DNA from: Streptomyces sp. CB01881
GTDB lineage: Bacteria > Actinomycetota > Actinomycetes > Streptomycetales > Streptomycetaceae
DNA: 64,000 nt
NCBI RefSeq assembly: GCF_002953255.1
Contig: NZ_CP026498.1
Coordinates: 6,666,436-6,730,435 of the forward strand
Direction: 5' to 3'
Shown here: one piece after another, positions 26,110-35,580 of the stretch
How the letters are laid out: every line of letters starts with the position of its first letter
How positions within the stretch are numbered: position 1 is the stretch's first letter
The notes under the pieces: model-generated
Told to the model about the DNA's origin: nothing
The model's input: the letters and a program-made list of their open reading frames with translations, nothing else
Database searches by the model: none
Translations under genes and position numbers: made by a program

Positions 26110-26232
26110 CGAGCCCGTCACGGCCGTGACGAGCTTGTGACAGGCCGTCATGTCATCTCCCTTCTCTTCGGGTTGCGCCGAGCGGACAATCCGAACCGGT
26201 GCATCTCATGCGCCGGAAGGGGGAGTTGAACC

Positions 26233-27693
26233 ATGTTGTTCGTCATCATCGGGGCGGCCGCCGCGGTGCTGCTGTTGGGCATCACACTCTTCAAGCTCAT
26301 GTGGCGGGTGGCCGAGCCCAACGAGGCGCTGATCATCTCGGGCTCCCGGCACAAGACCGAGGGGGTCGGCGACGGGCTGGGCTTCCGGATCGTCACCGGC
26401 CGGGGAACCTTCGTGACACCGGGCCTGCAGGGCGTCCGCCGGCTGTCGCTGGACCTCAACGAGGCCGAGCTGGACGTCGAGTGCGTCACCACGCAGGGCA
26501 TCCCGGTCCGGGTCAAGGGCGTGGTGATCTTCAAGATCGGCGACGACGACGTCTCCATCGCGAACGCCGCCCGGCGCTTCCTCGACCAGCAGAAGCTGAT
26601 CAGCCAGCGCGTCCACAACGTCTTCGCCGGCCACCTGCGCTCGATCGTCGGCGGGCTCACCGTCGAGGACATGATCCGCGACCGCGAACGGCTCACCGGG
26701 GAGACCAGGGCCGCCTCGGGGCTGGAGATGGAGAAGCTCGGGCTGATCATCGACACCCTGCAGATCCAGGAGATCATCGACCCGACGGGCTACATCAAGA
26801 ACCTCGCCATCCCGCACGCCGCCGCCGTCCAGCGGGACGCGCGGATCGCGCAGGCCGTGGCCGACCGGATGGCCACCGAGGCGGAGCAGGAGGCCGCCGC
26901 CCGCAAGGCCGAGGCGACGCGCGACAGCGCGATCCAGCAGTCCGCCTACCAGGCCGAGCGGGACACCGCCAACGCCAGTGCCCAGCAGGCCGGTCCGCTC
27001 GCCGAGGCGGCCTCACGGCAGGAGGTGGTGGTCCAGGAGACCAAGGTCGCCGAGCTGGAGGCGCGCCGCAAGGAGCAGCAGCTCCAGATCGACGTCCGCA
27101 AGCCGGCCGACGCCAAGGCCTACGAGACCCGGACCCGGGCCGAGGCCGACCGCGACGCCCGGATCTCCGCCGCGCAGGCGCAGGCCCGGGAGACCGAGCT
27201 GAAGGCGGCGGCCGAGGCCAGCCAGGTCCGGGTCGCGGCCGAGGCGGAGGCGGACGCCACCAAGCTGCGCGGGCTGGCGTCCGCCGAGGCGACCCTGGCC
27301 ACCGGTCAGGCCGAGGCCGCGGCCGCCGAGGCCCGCGGTCTGGCCGACGCGACGGCGGCCAGGGCGATCGGGCTCGCCAAGGCCGAGGGGATCAAGGCCA
27401 GGGCGCAGGCCCTGACGGAGAACCCGGACTCGGTGGTGGCCCAGGAGCTGGCGGAGAAGTGGCCGGACATCGTGCTGGCCGCCTCGGAGTCGTTCGCCAA
27501 CGTCGAGCACATGGTGCTGCTCAACGGTGCAGACGGCGTGGGGGAGTTGTTCACCAAGGCGCTCACGATGGGCGGGACCGGCCTCGGCCTGGCCCGGCAG
27601 ATCATCGGCACCATGAGCGGGCAGGAGGAGCCGGCCCCGGCCGCCCCGGCGGCCGCCGCGGTGCCCGTCCAGCAGATCCCGGTGGAGGACTGA
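26233..27693 (+). CDS. Flotillin-like SPFH-domain membrane protein
   Basis: 486 residues, ATG behind GGAAGGGGGAG. One N-terminal membrane anchor (FVIIGAAAAVLLLGITLF), then the SPFH/PHB domain (RVAEPNEALIISG, PVRVKGVVIFKIGDDD, RSIVGGLTVEDMIRDR), then a long Ala/Glu/Lys-rich coiled coil (about 200-400) and a terminal region with NVEHMVLLNGADGVGELF. This is the standard plan of bacterial flotillins (FloT/YqiK type), which assemble large oligomers and organise membrane microdomains. The Ala/Pro tail ending PVQQIPVED is variable. It forms a probable two-gene unit with the NfeD-like gene. Confidence 0.92.
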   Translation: MLFVIIGAAAAVLLLGITLFKLMWRVAEPNEALIISGSRHKTEGVGDGLGFRIVTGRGTFVTPGLQGVRRLSLDLNEAELDVECVTTQGIPVRVKGVVIFKIGDDDVSIANAARRFLDQQKLISQRVHNVFAGHLRSIVGGLTVEDMIRDRERLTGETRAASGLEMEKLGLIIDTLQIQEIIDPTGYIKNLAIPHAAAVQRDARIAQAVADRMATEAEQEAAARKAEATRDSAIQQSAYQAERDTANASAQQAGPLAEAASRQEVVVQETKVAELEARRKEQQLQIDVRKPADAKAYETRTRAEADRDARISAAQAQARETELKAAAEASQVRVAAEAEADATKLRGLASAEATLATGQAEAAAAEARGLADATAARAIGLAKAEGIKARAQALTENPDSVVAQELAEKWPDIVLAASESFANVEHMVLLNGADGVGELFTKALTMGGTGLGLARQIIGTMSGQEEPAPAAPAAAAVPVQQIPVED

Positions 27694-27706
27694 GCACGTC
27701 TCCCAG

Positions 27707-27737
27707 GTGCCCGCCCGCCGCGCCGGCGGGCGGGCAC
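27707..27737 (+). terminator. Terminator of the flotillin unit
   Basis: Perfect 14-bp stem GTGCCCGCCCGCCG / CGGCGGGCGGGCAC with a 3-base loop, 13 bases after the stop. Confidence 0.88.
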
Positions 27738-27902
27738 CCGCGCGTCACCGATCTTTATCAGCCAACCCAGTGACTGGAACGATCACCCCTGGCACCATAA
27801 TGCTCACAACTGCTCCGCAGAGACTCCCCCGGCGCCTCACCGCTACGGGTGGCACTCGCGTCGAGCAGCAATGGACATTCACAAACCGGGGGGAAGCACA
27901 AA

Positions 27903-30674
27903 GTGCGCCTTCGTCATGCCGTCGGCCTCAGCGCCGCCGTGGTCTCAGCAGTGGTCGGACTGCCGCTCCCGGCGGTCGCGGCCGAACCCGCCGCCGTCAT
28001 CTACGTCGACAACAGCCCGTCCGCCGGCTGCGACGACCACGGCACCGGTACCGCCGCCAAGCCCTACTGCACCGTCCAGGTGGCGGCCGACGCCGCCCTG
28101 CCCGGGCAGACCGTCCAGCTCGCGCCCAACAGCGAGCAGCTCGGGGACCTCGTCATCACGCGCTCGGGCGAGATCGGCAAGCCGATCACCTTCCGTGGCA
28201 GCCCGTTCACCGGCATCAACGACTACACCCAGCCGTCGATCAGCCCGAAGTCGCGCAACCCGGTCCGGCTCACCAACGTCCACGACGTCGTCGTCACCGG
28301 CCTCGGCCTGCCGACGGTGGAGCTCTCCGGCTCCTCCCGGGTGGAGCTGTCGCAGAACTGGTACGAGGAGGTGGGGGAGAGTCTGCGACCCGCTGTCGCC
28401 GTCAGCGGCCAGGTCGAGCAGATCACGATCGAGCGGTCGGTCTTCTACCACACCCGCGGCCTCGTCATCGGTGCCGGCGCCCAGCACACCACCATCGCCG
28501 CCAACCAGTTCAGCATGTCGGCCGGCGTCGCGATCGACATCACCGATGCCCCCGACACCGTCGTCAACAACAACACGCTCACCGGCGGCCTCACGCAGGG
28601 CCTCGCGCTGAAGGGCGCCTCGGCGGGCTCGGCGATCGTCAACAACATCGTGAACGGGTCGAGCGTGTCGGTCTCGGCGGCCGCCGCCACCGGCACCAGG
28701 CTCGACTACAACATCGTCCACCCGGTCCAGGGCCTGCCGGCCTACACCTGGGCCGACCGGGGCTACCAGTCACCCGCCGAGCTGAACGGCGCCACCGGCC
28801 AGGGCGCCCACGACATCGACCACGCGATCACCTTCGAGAACGCGTTCCTGCCGCTCGCCGTCCCGACGCTGGACAGCAACGCCGCGATCGACTCCGCCGA
28901 CCCGCTGCCGGTCCGCGGCACCTTCACCGACCTGGTGGGCAACGGCCCCACCGACCACCCGCTGGTCGCCAACGGCGGCCCGAACAGCAGCTTCCGCGAC
29001 CGCGGCTCCTACGAGGTGCAGGGCCTGCTGTCGGTCGAGCTCAAGGCCGCCGGCACCGTCCACCCGGCGCCCACCGGCCCGGGCCCGCTGACGGTCGACC
29101 TCACCGCCGAGGCCTTCAACCAGTGGGGCGGCGCGCTCACCTACACCTTCGACTTCGGGGACGGCAGCGCGCCGCTGACCACCGCGGAGAAGACCGTCCG
29201 GCACACGTACCTCAAGACCGGCGGCTTCGTCCCCAAGGTCACCGTCATCGACACCCGCGGCGGCCGCAAGAGCGACGCCGTCGACTTCCCGGTCAACGTC
29301 ACCTCGGACAGCCAGCTGACCCTGTCGTTGACCGGCCACGCCATGAACCAGCGGGACCCGCTCGGCTTCCAGGTCGACGCCACCGGCACCACCTCGCCCT
29401 GGGCGATCACCAGCTACACGTTCGACTTCGGCGACGGCACCACGCCCGTCACCAACAACGTCGGCAGGGCCGAGCACGCCTTCGCCGAGCCCGGCACGCA
29501 CACCGTCAAGGTGACGGTGACCGACGACTCGGGCCAGACCCGCAGCGGCGACCTCCCGGTCACCGTCAACTACGACGCGGCCGGTTTCAAGGCGCTCTCC
29601 CCGACCCGGGTGCTCGACACCCGCTGGCCGGGCGCCCAGAACCACAAGCTCGGCCCCGGCGAGACGTGGAACCTCAACGTCCGCTACCCCAGCGCCACCG
29701 GCGGCGCGACCGTGGTGCCGCCCGGCGCCACCGCGGTCGTCCTCAACCTGACGGCGACCGAGGGCACCCAGAACAGCTTCCTGAGCGCCTACCCGACCGG
29801 CGGGGCGCGGCCGATCACCTCGAACGTCAACTTCGGCCCCAACCAGGACGTCGCCAACCTGGTGACCGTCCCGGTCGGCCCCGACGGCCAGGTGACCATC
29901 CGCAACAACGCCGGCACGGTGCACGTCGTCGGGGACGTCCTCGGCTACTACTCCCCGTACACCGACCAGTGGTACCAGCCGGTCGCCCCGGCCCGGCTGC
30001 TGGACACCCGCACCACCGGCACGCCGCTCGGGCAGGACTCCTCCCGCCGGCTGAAGATCGCCGGCCAGGGCGGCGTCCCCGCCGACGCCACCTCGGTGGT
30101 CCTCAACATCACCTCCACCGAGTCCAGCGCCAACAGCTTCTTCACCGCCTACCCGGCCGGCAGCGCGCTGCCCGTCTACGGCTCCAACCTCAACACGGTG
30201 CCCGGCCGGGACATCCCCAACCAGGTGGTCGTCCCGCTGGGCGCCGACGGGTCCATCGACATCTACAACCACGTCGGCACCGCCCACGCCATCGTGGACG
30301 TCTTCGGCTACTACACGCCGAACGGCAAGGGCCGGTTCGTCCCCGTCGTCCCGACCCGGCTGCTGGACTCCCGTGACAACGGCGGCGCCAAGCTCGGCCC
30401 CGGCGGCACCCGCACCGTGACCGGCGTGCCGGCCGGCGCGATGGCCGCCGCGGTCAACCTGACGGCGACCGAGACCGAGCAGAAGACCCACCTCATCGCC
30501 TGGGCCACCGGCTCGGCCCGCCCCGACACCAGCAACCTGAACGCCAGCCCGAACCTGGACGTGCCCAACCACGCCACCGTCCCGGTGGACGCGCAGGGCC
30601 GGTTCGACCTCTTCAACAACGCCGGCAACACCCACGTGGTCGCCGACCTCTTCGGCTACTACCAGGCCTGGTGA
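27903..30674 (+). CDS. Secreted beta-helix / PKD / triple LDTR-repeat protein, paralogue 1
   Basis: 923 residues from GTG (VRLRHAVGL) with a GGGGGGAA ribosome site. Signal peptide cleaved near AVA-AEP. Residues ~30-385 carry asparagine-rich rungs (VVNNNTLTGG, IVNNIVNGSS) of a right-handed parallel beta-helix, opening with VIYVDNSP and a CDDHGTGTAAKPYC disulfide-type pair. Residues ~390-555 hold two PKD-like domains (YTFDFGDGSAPLTTAEKT, YTFDFGDGTTPVTNN). Residues ~560-923 are three copies (about 560-687, 688-811, 812-923) of a repeat beginning P(T/A)R(V/L)LD(T/S)R and ending GYY. No catalytic motif is evident. It is probably an extracellular carbohydrate-interacting or structural protein; the next gene is a close paralogue. 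Confidence 0.82.
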   Translation: MRLRHAVGLSAAVVSAVVGLPLPAVAAEPAAVIYVDNSPSAGCDDHGTGTAAKPYCTVQVAADAALPGQTVQLAPNSEQLGDLVITRSGEIGKPITFRGSPFTGINDYTQPSISPKSRNPVRLTNVHDVVVTGLGLPTVELSGSSRVELSQNWYEEVGESLRPAVAVSGQVEQITIERSVFYHTRGLVIGAGAQHTTIAANQFSMSAGVAIDITDAPDTVVNNNTLTGGLTQGLALKGASAGSAIVNNIVNGSSVSVSAAAATGTRLDYNIVHPVQGLPAYTWADRGYQSPAELNGATGQGAHDIDHAITFENAFLPLAVPTLDSNAAIDSADPLPVRGTFTDLVGNGPTDHPLVANGGPNSSFRDRGSYEVQGLLSVELKAAGTVHPAPTGPGPLTVDLTAEAFNQWGGALTYTFDFGDGSAPLTTAEKTVRHTYLKTGGFVPKVTVIDTRGGRKSDAVDFPVNVTSDSQLTLSLTGHAMNQRDPLGFQVDATGTTSPWAITSYTFDFGDGTTPVTNNVGRAEHAFAEPGTHTVKVTVTDDSGQTRSGDLPVTVNYDAAGFKALSPTRVLDTRWPGAQNHKLGPGETWNLNVRYPSATGGATVVPPGATAVVLNLTATEGTQNSFLSAYPTGGARPITSNVNFGPNQDVANLVTVPVGPDGQVTIRNNAGTVHVVGDVLGYYSPYTDQWYQPVAPARLLDTRTTGTPLGQDSSRRLKIAGQGGVPADATSVVLNITSTESSANSFFTAYPAGSALPVYGSNLNTVPGRDIPNQVVVPLGADGSIDIYNHVGTAHAIVDVFGYYTPNGKGRFVPVVPTRLLDSRDNGGAKLGPGGTRTVTGVPAGAMAAAVNLTATETEQKTHLIAWATGSARPDTSNLNASPNLDVPNHATVPVDAQGRFDLFNNAGNTHVVADLFGYYQAW

Positions 30675-30721
30675 CACCCGGGCACCCTCCGGGGTGACCC
30701 GTCCGTCCGCGTAGTCCGCCC

Positions 30722-30755
30722 GCGCCCGCCCGAGCATCCGTGCTCGGGCGGGCGC
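30722..30755 (+). terminator. Terminator after paralogue 1
   Basis: Perfect 15-bp stem GCGCCCGCCCGAGCA / TGCTCGGGCGGGCGC with loop TCCG, 47 bases after the stop and 47 bases before the next start. Confidence 0.9.
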
Positions 30756-30802
30756 GGTGCACCCGTACCCATCTGTCCGTGCCCACCCCTGGGGAAACAC
30801 CA

Positions 30803-33628
30803 GTGCGCCTTCGTCATTCCGTGGTGCTCGGCACCGCCATAGCCTCCGCCGCCGTCGGCCTTCCGTTCTCCGCGGCGGCCGCCGAACCGCCGGCCGTCCT
30901 GTACGTCGACAACACACCGTCGAAGCCGTGCGACGACTTCGGCACCGGAAGCCAGGCGGTGCCGTTCTGCACCCCGCAGGCCGCCGTCGACGCCGCCCGG
31001 CCGGGTCAGACGGTCCAGTTGGCCGCCCGCACCTGGAAGGGCGAGCTCCGGATCACCCGCTCCGGCGAGCCCGGCCGGCCGATCGTGATCAACGGCTCCC
31101 CCCTCGCCCCCGACAGCGGGCCGCGCCAGCCGGTCCTGCGCAACACCGCCGGCCACGCGGTCCGGGTCTCCGGCGCCCACGACGTGGTCGTCCGCGGCCT
31201 CGCGGTCCTCGACACCCCCGAGCCGGTGCTGATCGAGAACTCCAGCCGGGTGGTCATGGACCAGCTCTACCTCTTCCAGCGGCCGACCGGCTTCCCGGAG
31301 CCCCCGGTCGAACCGGGCGCCGCCACGGTCAGGGTCACCGGCACCAGCGACTCCATCACGATCAGCCGCTCGGTGATCGGCTACGGGCGCGGGGTGGTCC
31401 TCGACGCCGGCACCCGGGGGACCACGGTCGTCGGCAACGACCTCAGCTCCAACACCGACGGTGCGATCAAGGCCACCGACGCCGTCGGCACCGTGGTCGT
31501 CAACAACACCGTCACCCTGCCGATCGGCCCGGGCGTGCGGCTGGCGGGTGCCTCCACCGGCGCGGTCGTCGAGAACAACGTGATCATCCCGAACGTCGAG
31601 AACCCCGGCAACGGCCACGGACTCATCGTCGTCGAGGCCGGCGCCGTCGCCGGGACGAAGGTGGACTACAACGTGGTCCACCCGACCGGCACCGACCCGG
31701 CCTACGTCTGGGCGGGTACGGCCCACCGCGGCCCCGCCGAGCTGACCGCCGCCACCGGACAGGGCGCGCACGACCTCGACTCCGACATCGGCTTCCGGGA
31801 CGGCATGCTCGGGGGCTACCACCGGCCGACCGCCACGGCCGACGCGCTGATCGACTCCGCCGACCCGGACGCGCCCGGGGTGCTCGACACCGACATGTGG
31901 GGCCGGGCCGTCGTCGATGCGCCCCACATCGCCAACTCCGGCCCGCACGGAAGCGCCCGCGACCGCGGCGCGACCGAGATCCACGGCCTGACCGGCGTCA
32001 ATCCCGTGATCACCGGTACCGAGACGCGGTCCCCGCAGGGACCGGTCCCGCTGACGGTCGAGGTATCCGCCCGGCCGTCCAACGGCTGGCCCACCGCGCT
32101 CACCTACACGTACGACTTCAAGGACGGCAGCGCCCCCCTGGTGACCGCCGAGGCCACCGTCCGGCACACCTACACCGCGCCCGGCACCTTCAAGCCGACC
32201 GTGACGGCCGCCGACGGGACCGGCGACGTGGTCAGCGGGGAGTCGTTCGGATCCGTCGTCATCGCCGCCGCCCCCGGCCCGCTGAGTGCCCGGCTCGCCG
32301 TGGCCCCGTCCGCCACGGAGCCGCTCGGCTTCTCCTTCACCGCGAGCGCCACCGGCCCGTACCGGGTCACCGAGTACGGCATCCTGAGCTTCGGCGACGG
32401 CGGAGGCGCACAGTGGGGCCCCGGCAACACCTTCTCCCACACCTACTCCCGGCCCGGCGACTACGACGTGACGCTGGTGGCGCGGGACGAGAAGGGCAAC
32501 TCCACGTCCTGGGTCGAGAGGGTCACCGCCGCGTACGCCCCGTCCGGCTTCACGGCCCTGTCGCCCGTCCGCGTCATGGACACCCGGATCCCCAGCACCC
32601 GCTACCAGCATCTGCAGGCGGACAACGCACTCAGCCTCAAGGTCCGCGAGACTCAGGACGGCACCTCCAGCGGCGTTCCGGCCGGGGCCACCGCCGTCGT
32701 GCTCAACCTGACGGCGACCGGCGCCTCCGGGCGCGGGTTCCTCAGCACCGCTCCCGGCCAGAGCGGCACCTCCACCACCTCGAACGTCAACTTCGCGCCC
32801 GGCCAGGACGTCTCGAACCTGGTGACCGTCCCCGTCGGCCTGGACGGCGAGGTGTCCATCGGCGCACACGGCGCCTCCCTGGACGTCGTCGCCGACGTCC
32901 TCGGCTACTACCGGCCCTCCGCCGCCGACAAGTTCACCGCCCTGGCCCCGGCCCGGCTGCTCGACACCCGCGAGACCGGCGGGCCGATCGGCCAGGACGG
33001 CACCCGCCGCCTGAAGGTGGCCGGCAACGGCGGCGTGCCCGCCACGGCCCGCTCGGTGATCCTCAACGTGACGGCCACCGAGTCCACCGCCAACAGCTAC
33101 GTCACCGTCCACCCGGCCGGCACCCCGCGCCCCGCCGCCGGCTCCAACCTCAACACCGTCCCCGGCCGGAACATCACCAACCAGGTGGTCGTCCCCCTCG
33201 GCACGGACGGCTCGATCGACATCTACAACCACAGCGGCAGCTCGCACGCGGTCGTGGACGTCGTCGGCTACTTCAGCCCCGAGGGCAGGGGACTGTTCAC
33301 GCCCGTCCTGCCGAGCCGGTTGCTGGACTCCCGCAGCGGGGCCCCGCTCGGCGCCGGCTCGGTGCGCACCGTCACCGGCGTCCCCGCCGGTGCCACCGCC
33401 GCCGCCGTCAACCTGACCGCCACCGAGACCACCGAGGCCACCCACCTCACCGCCTGGGCCACCGGCACCGCCAAGCCCGGCACCAGCAACCTCAACGCCA
33501 CCCCGGGCCTGGACGTGCCCAGCCACGGCACCATCCCCGTGGACGCCCAGGGCCGCTTCGACATCGCCAACAACGCCGGTTCCACCCACGTGGTCGCCGA
33601 CCTCTTCGGCTACTACCGCAACCAGTAA
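30803..33628 (+). CDS. Secreted beta-helix / PKD / triple LDTR-repeat protein, paralogue 2
   Basis: 941 residues from GTG (VRLRHSVVLG). Same plan as the preceding gene: signal peptide, beta-helix (VLYVDNTPSKPC, VVVNNTVTLPIG, VVENNVIIPNVE, GTKVDYNVVHPTGTDP), PKD-like domains (YTYDFKDGSAPLVTAE; a degenerate second near YGILSFGDGGGAQWG), then three LDTR/GYY repeats (about 583-708, 709-829, 830-941). The shared N-terminal peptide VRLRH and matching domain order show tandem duplication. Divergence is substantial, so the duplication is old. It is bounded by its own hairpins on both sides. Confidence 0.82.
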   Translation: MRLRHSVVLGTAIASAAVGLPFSAAAAEPPAVLYVDNTPSKPCDDFGTGSQAVPFCTPQAAVDAARPGQTVQLAARTWKGELRITRSGEPGRPIVINGSPLAPDSGPRQPVLRNTAGHAVRVSGAHDVVVRGLAVLDTPEPVLIENSSRVVMDQLYLFQRPTGFPEPPVEPGAATVRVTGTSDSITISRSVIGYGRGVVLDAGTRGTTVVGNDLSSNTDGAIKATDAVGTVVVNNTVTLPIGPGVRLAGASTGAVVENNVIIPNVENPGNGHGLIVVEAGAVAGTKVDYNVVHPTGTDPAYVWAGTAHRGPAELTAATGQGAHDLDSDIGFRDGMLGGYHRPTATADALIDSADPDAPGVLDTDMWGRAVVDAPHIANSGPHGSARDRGATEIHGLTGVNPVITGTETRSPQGPVPLTVEVSARPSNGWPTALTYTYDFKDGSAPLVTAEATVRHTYTAPGTFKPTVTAADGTGDVVSGESFGSVVIAAAPGPLSARLAVAPSATEPLGFSFTASATGPYRVTEYGILSFGDGGGAQWGPGNTFSHTYSRPGDYDVTLVARDEKGNSTSWVERVTAAYAPSGFTALSPVRVMDTRIPSTRYQHLQADNALSLKVRETQDGTSSGVPAGATAVVLNLTATGASGRGFLSTAPGQSGTSTTSNVNFAPGQDVSNLVTVPVGLDGEVSIGAHGASLDVVADVLGYYRPSAADKFTALAPARLLDTRETGGPIGQDGTRRLKVAGNGGVPATARSVILNVTATESTANSYVTVHPAGTPRPAAGSNLNTVPGRNITNQVVVPLGTDGSIDIYNHSGSSHAVVDVVGYFSPEGRGLFTPVLPSRLLDSRSGAPLGAGSVRTVTGVPAGATAAAVNLTATETTEATHLTAWATGTAKPGTSNLNATPGLDVPSHGTIPVDAQGRFDIANNAGSTHVVADLFGYYRNQ

Positions 33629-33660
33629 CCCGGACCCCCCACCGATCGAGTAGCCCGCCC

Positions 33661-33694
33661 GCGCCCACCTGAGTACCCGTACTCAGGTGGGCGC
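33661..33694 (+). terminator. Terminator after paralogue 2
   Basis: Perfect 15-bp stem GCGCCCACCTGAGTA / TACTCAGGTGGGCGC with loop CCCG. It has the same architecture and position as the hairpin after paralogue 1, but with compensated base changes in the stem. It ends 26 bases before the first gene of the condensing-enzyme operon. Confidence 0.9.
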
Positions 33695-33720
33695 GGCGCC
33701 GTCCGCCGGAGCATGGGGGC

Positions 33721-34734
33721 ATGCACCCAGCAGCCACCGCACGGATCGGCATCACCGCCGTCGGATCCCACCTGCCCGCCCGCCGCCTGACCTCCCAGCA
33801 GCTCCAGGACGAGGTCACCGCGGGCGGCCGGCTCCGCCTTCCGGAGCGGATGTTCGAGAAGGCGACCGGCATCGTCACCCGGCACTTCGCCGCCGACGGC
33901 GAGTACGCCTCCACCCTGGCGGTCGGCGCCGCCCGGCGCGCCCTCGACGCCCGCGGCCTGGACCCGTCCGACATCGACCTGCTGCTGTACGCCTCCGCCA
34001 CCCGGGACATCTGCGAGCCGGCCACCGCGCACCTCGTCCAGGCCGAACTCGGCTCGCGGGCCCACGCGTTGGACGTCAGCAACGCCTGCAACAGCTTCCT
34101 CAACGGGATCGACCTGGCCCGCGCGATGATCCTGGCCGGCCGGGCCCGGCGCGCCCTGGTGGTCACCGGCGAGACTCCCAGCCGGGCGATGCGCCGCGAC
34201 CCGGGCGGCCTGGCCGACTTCCGGGACGGCTTCGCCGGCTACACCTTCGGGGACGCCGGCGCGGCCGTGGTCGTCGAGGCCGTCGAGCGCGGCGGCATCC
34301 TCGACATCGAGACCGAGACGGCCTCCGAGCACTGGGAGGCCGGCGGCATCCCCGGCGGCGGCTCGCGCCACCCGCGCGGCGACGAGTACAGCTACTTCCG
34401 GGGCGGCGGCAAGGAGTTGCGCGGCGTCTTCGAGAAGATCGGCGGCGCCATCCTGACCAGGGTGGCGGCCCGCACCGGCCTCGGCTGGGACGACTACGCC
34501 CGGGTGCTGGTGCACCAGGTCACCGTCCCCTACCTGGACCGCTTCGTGGAGCTGACCGGCGTGCCCGCGGAGAAGCTGGTGCTCACCGTACCGGAGCTGG
34601 GCAACATCGCCAGCGCCACTATCGGTGTTCAACTCGACCGAATACGGCCCGAGTTGAACCCGGGTGACAAGGTGCTGCTGATCGGCCTCGGCGGCGGGGT
34701 CAGCCTGATGACGATGGTCTGGGAGGCGTCGTGA
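33721..34734 (+). CDS. KAS III / OleA-like beta-ketoacyl synthase
   Basis: 337 residues. Thiolase-fold condensing enzyme with the complete KAS III triad: C123 in VSNACNSF, H265 in VLVHQVT and N295 in LGNIASATIG, plus the glycine-rich IGLGGGVSLMTM near the C-terminus. KAS III enzymes use acyl-CoA or ACP substrates; OleA and lipstatin LstA/B relatives perform head-to-head Claisen condensation of two fatty acyl-CoAs. First gene of a five-gene operon; its TGA overlaps the GTG of the glycosyltransferase. Partners (ANL enzyme, OleD-like reductase) favour an Ole-type condensation over primary fatty-acid synthesis, but this is inference. Confidence 0.85.
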   Translation: MHPAATARIGITAVGSHLPARRLTSQQLQDEVTAGGRLRLPERMFEKATGIVTRHFAADGEYASTLAVGAARRALDARGLDPSDIDLLLYASATRDICEPATAHLVQAELGSRAHALDVSNACNSFLNGIDLARAMILAGRARRALVVTGETPSRAMRRDPGGLADFRDGFAGYTFGDAGAAVVVEAVERGGILDIETETASEHWEAGGIPGGGSRHPRGDEYSYFRGGGKELRGVFEKIGGAILTRVAARTGLGWDDYARVLVHQVTVPYLDRFVELTGVPAEKLVLTVPELGNIASATIGVQLDRIRPELNPGDKVLLIGLGGGVSLMTMVWEAS

Positions 34735-35480
34735 ACGCCCCGACGGAGCTCTGGGTGGTCGTCCCCGCCTACCAGGAGGAGGCCCGGATCGAGGGCACGC
34801 TGAACGCCCTCGCCGCCCAGCGGGACCGGGAGTTCACCCTGCTGGTGGCCGACAACGGCTCCACCGACAGCACCGTGGCGAAGGTCCGGGCCTTCGCCGA
34901 ACGGGCGCCGTTCCCGGTCGAGGTCCTGGTCGAGCCGGAGAAGGGGGTCGGCTCGGCGATCGACACCGGGTTCCGGCACGCCATCGCGCACGGCGCCACC
35001 CTGCTCGCCCGCACCGACGCCGACTGCCTGCCGGAACCCGGCTGGACGGCCGCCGCCCGGGCCGGGATGACCGAGTCCCGCGGCCTGGTCTGCGGCCGGG
35101 TCACCGCCCGCCGGGACGAGCACGGGCCGGCCGGCCGCGCGGTGTTCCTGGTCCTGGTGGCGCTCGGCGCGTTCTTCGGCCGGATCCGGCCCGCCCACCG
35201 CCGCCGGCACGGCTACCTCACCCCGTACCGGATGCACGCGGGCAACAACATGGCGATCACCGCCGAGCTGTACGAGGCGGTCGGCGGGATGCCGCGACGC
35301 CCCTCGCCCACCGACCGGACGTTCATCAACCGGGTGCGCCGGCACACCACCGCCATCGTCCACCGCCGCGACATGGTGGTGCAGAACTCCACCCGCCGGA
35401 TCCGCGCGTACGGCGTGGCCGGCACCGCCCGCTGGTACCTGGAGCGGGGCCCCGGCGGCCGCTCCGCCGACGTCCGCTGA
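34731..35480 (+). CDS. GT2-family glycosyltransferase
   Basis: 249 residues, GTG start overlapping the previous stop (GTGA). GT-A fold: WVVVPAYQEEARIEGTL, then LLVADNGSTDST and the metal-binding DADC in LLARTDADCLPEPGW. A basic/hydrophobic patch (AVFLVLVALGAFFGRIRP) may contact membrane. The chain is short for a GT2 enzyme (the usual ~300-plus) but covers the catalytic core. Its place between the condensing enzyme and the ANL enzyme suggests it glycosylates the pathway product or a lipid carrier; donor and acceptor are unknown. Confidence 0.85.
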   Translation: MNAPTELWVVVPAYQEEARIEGTLNALAAQRDREFTLLVADNGSTDSTVAKVRAFAERAPFPVEVLVEPEKGVGSAIDTGFRHAIAHGATLLARTDADCLPEPGWTAAARAGMTESRGLVCGRVTARRDEHGPAGRAVFLVLVALGAFFGRIRPAHRRRHGYLTPYRMHAGNNMAITAELYEAVGGMPRRPSPTDRTFINRVRRHTTAIVHRRDMVVQNSTRRIRAYGVAGTARWYLERGPGGRSADVR

Positions 35481-35510
35481 GCCTGCCCGCCGACCCACCG
35501 ACCGCCAACC

Positions 35511-35557
35511 GCCGACCGACCTCCCGCCGACCGACCTCCCGCCGACCCGCCCGCCGA
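35511..35557 (+). repeat. Short tandem repeats between operon genes
   Basis: In the 100-base gap before the ANL gene, CCGACCGACCTCCCG occurs twice in tandem, flanked by further CCGCCGACC units. Simple GC-rich slippage repeat; no hairpin strong enough to call a terminator. Confidence 0.6.
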
Positions 35558-35580
35558 CCCCGCTCCGCTGAGGACACACC

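Noticed and set aside
25755..26151. Leftward open frames opposite the NfeD-like gene
   Set aside because: Composition-driven; no ribosome site or recognisable motif, whereas the plus-strand short gene fits its flotillin neighbour.
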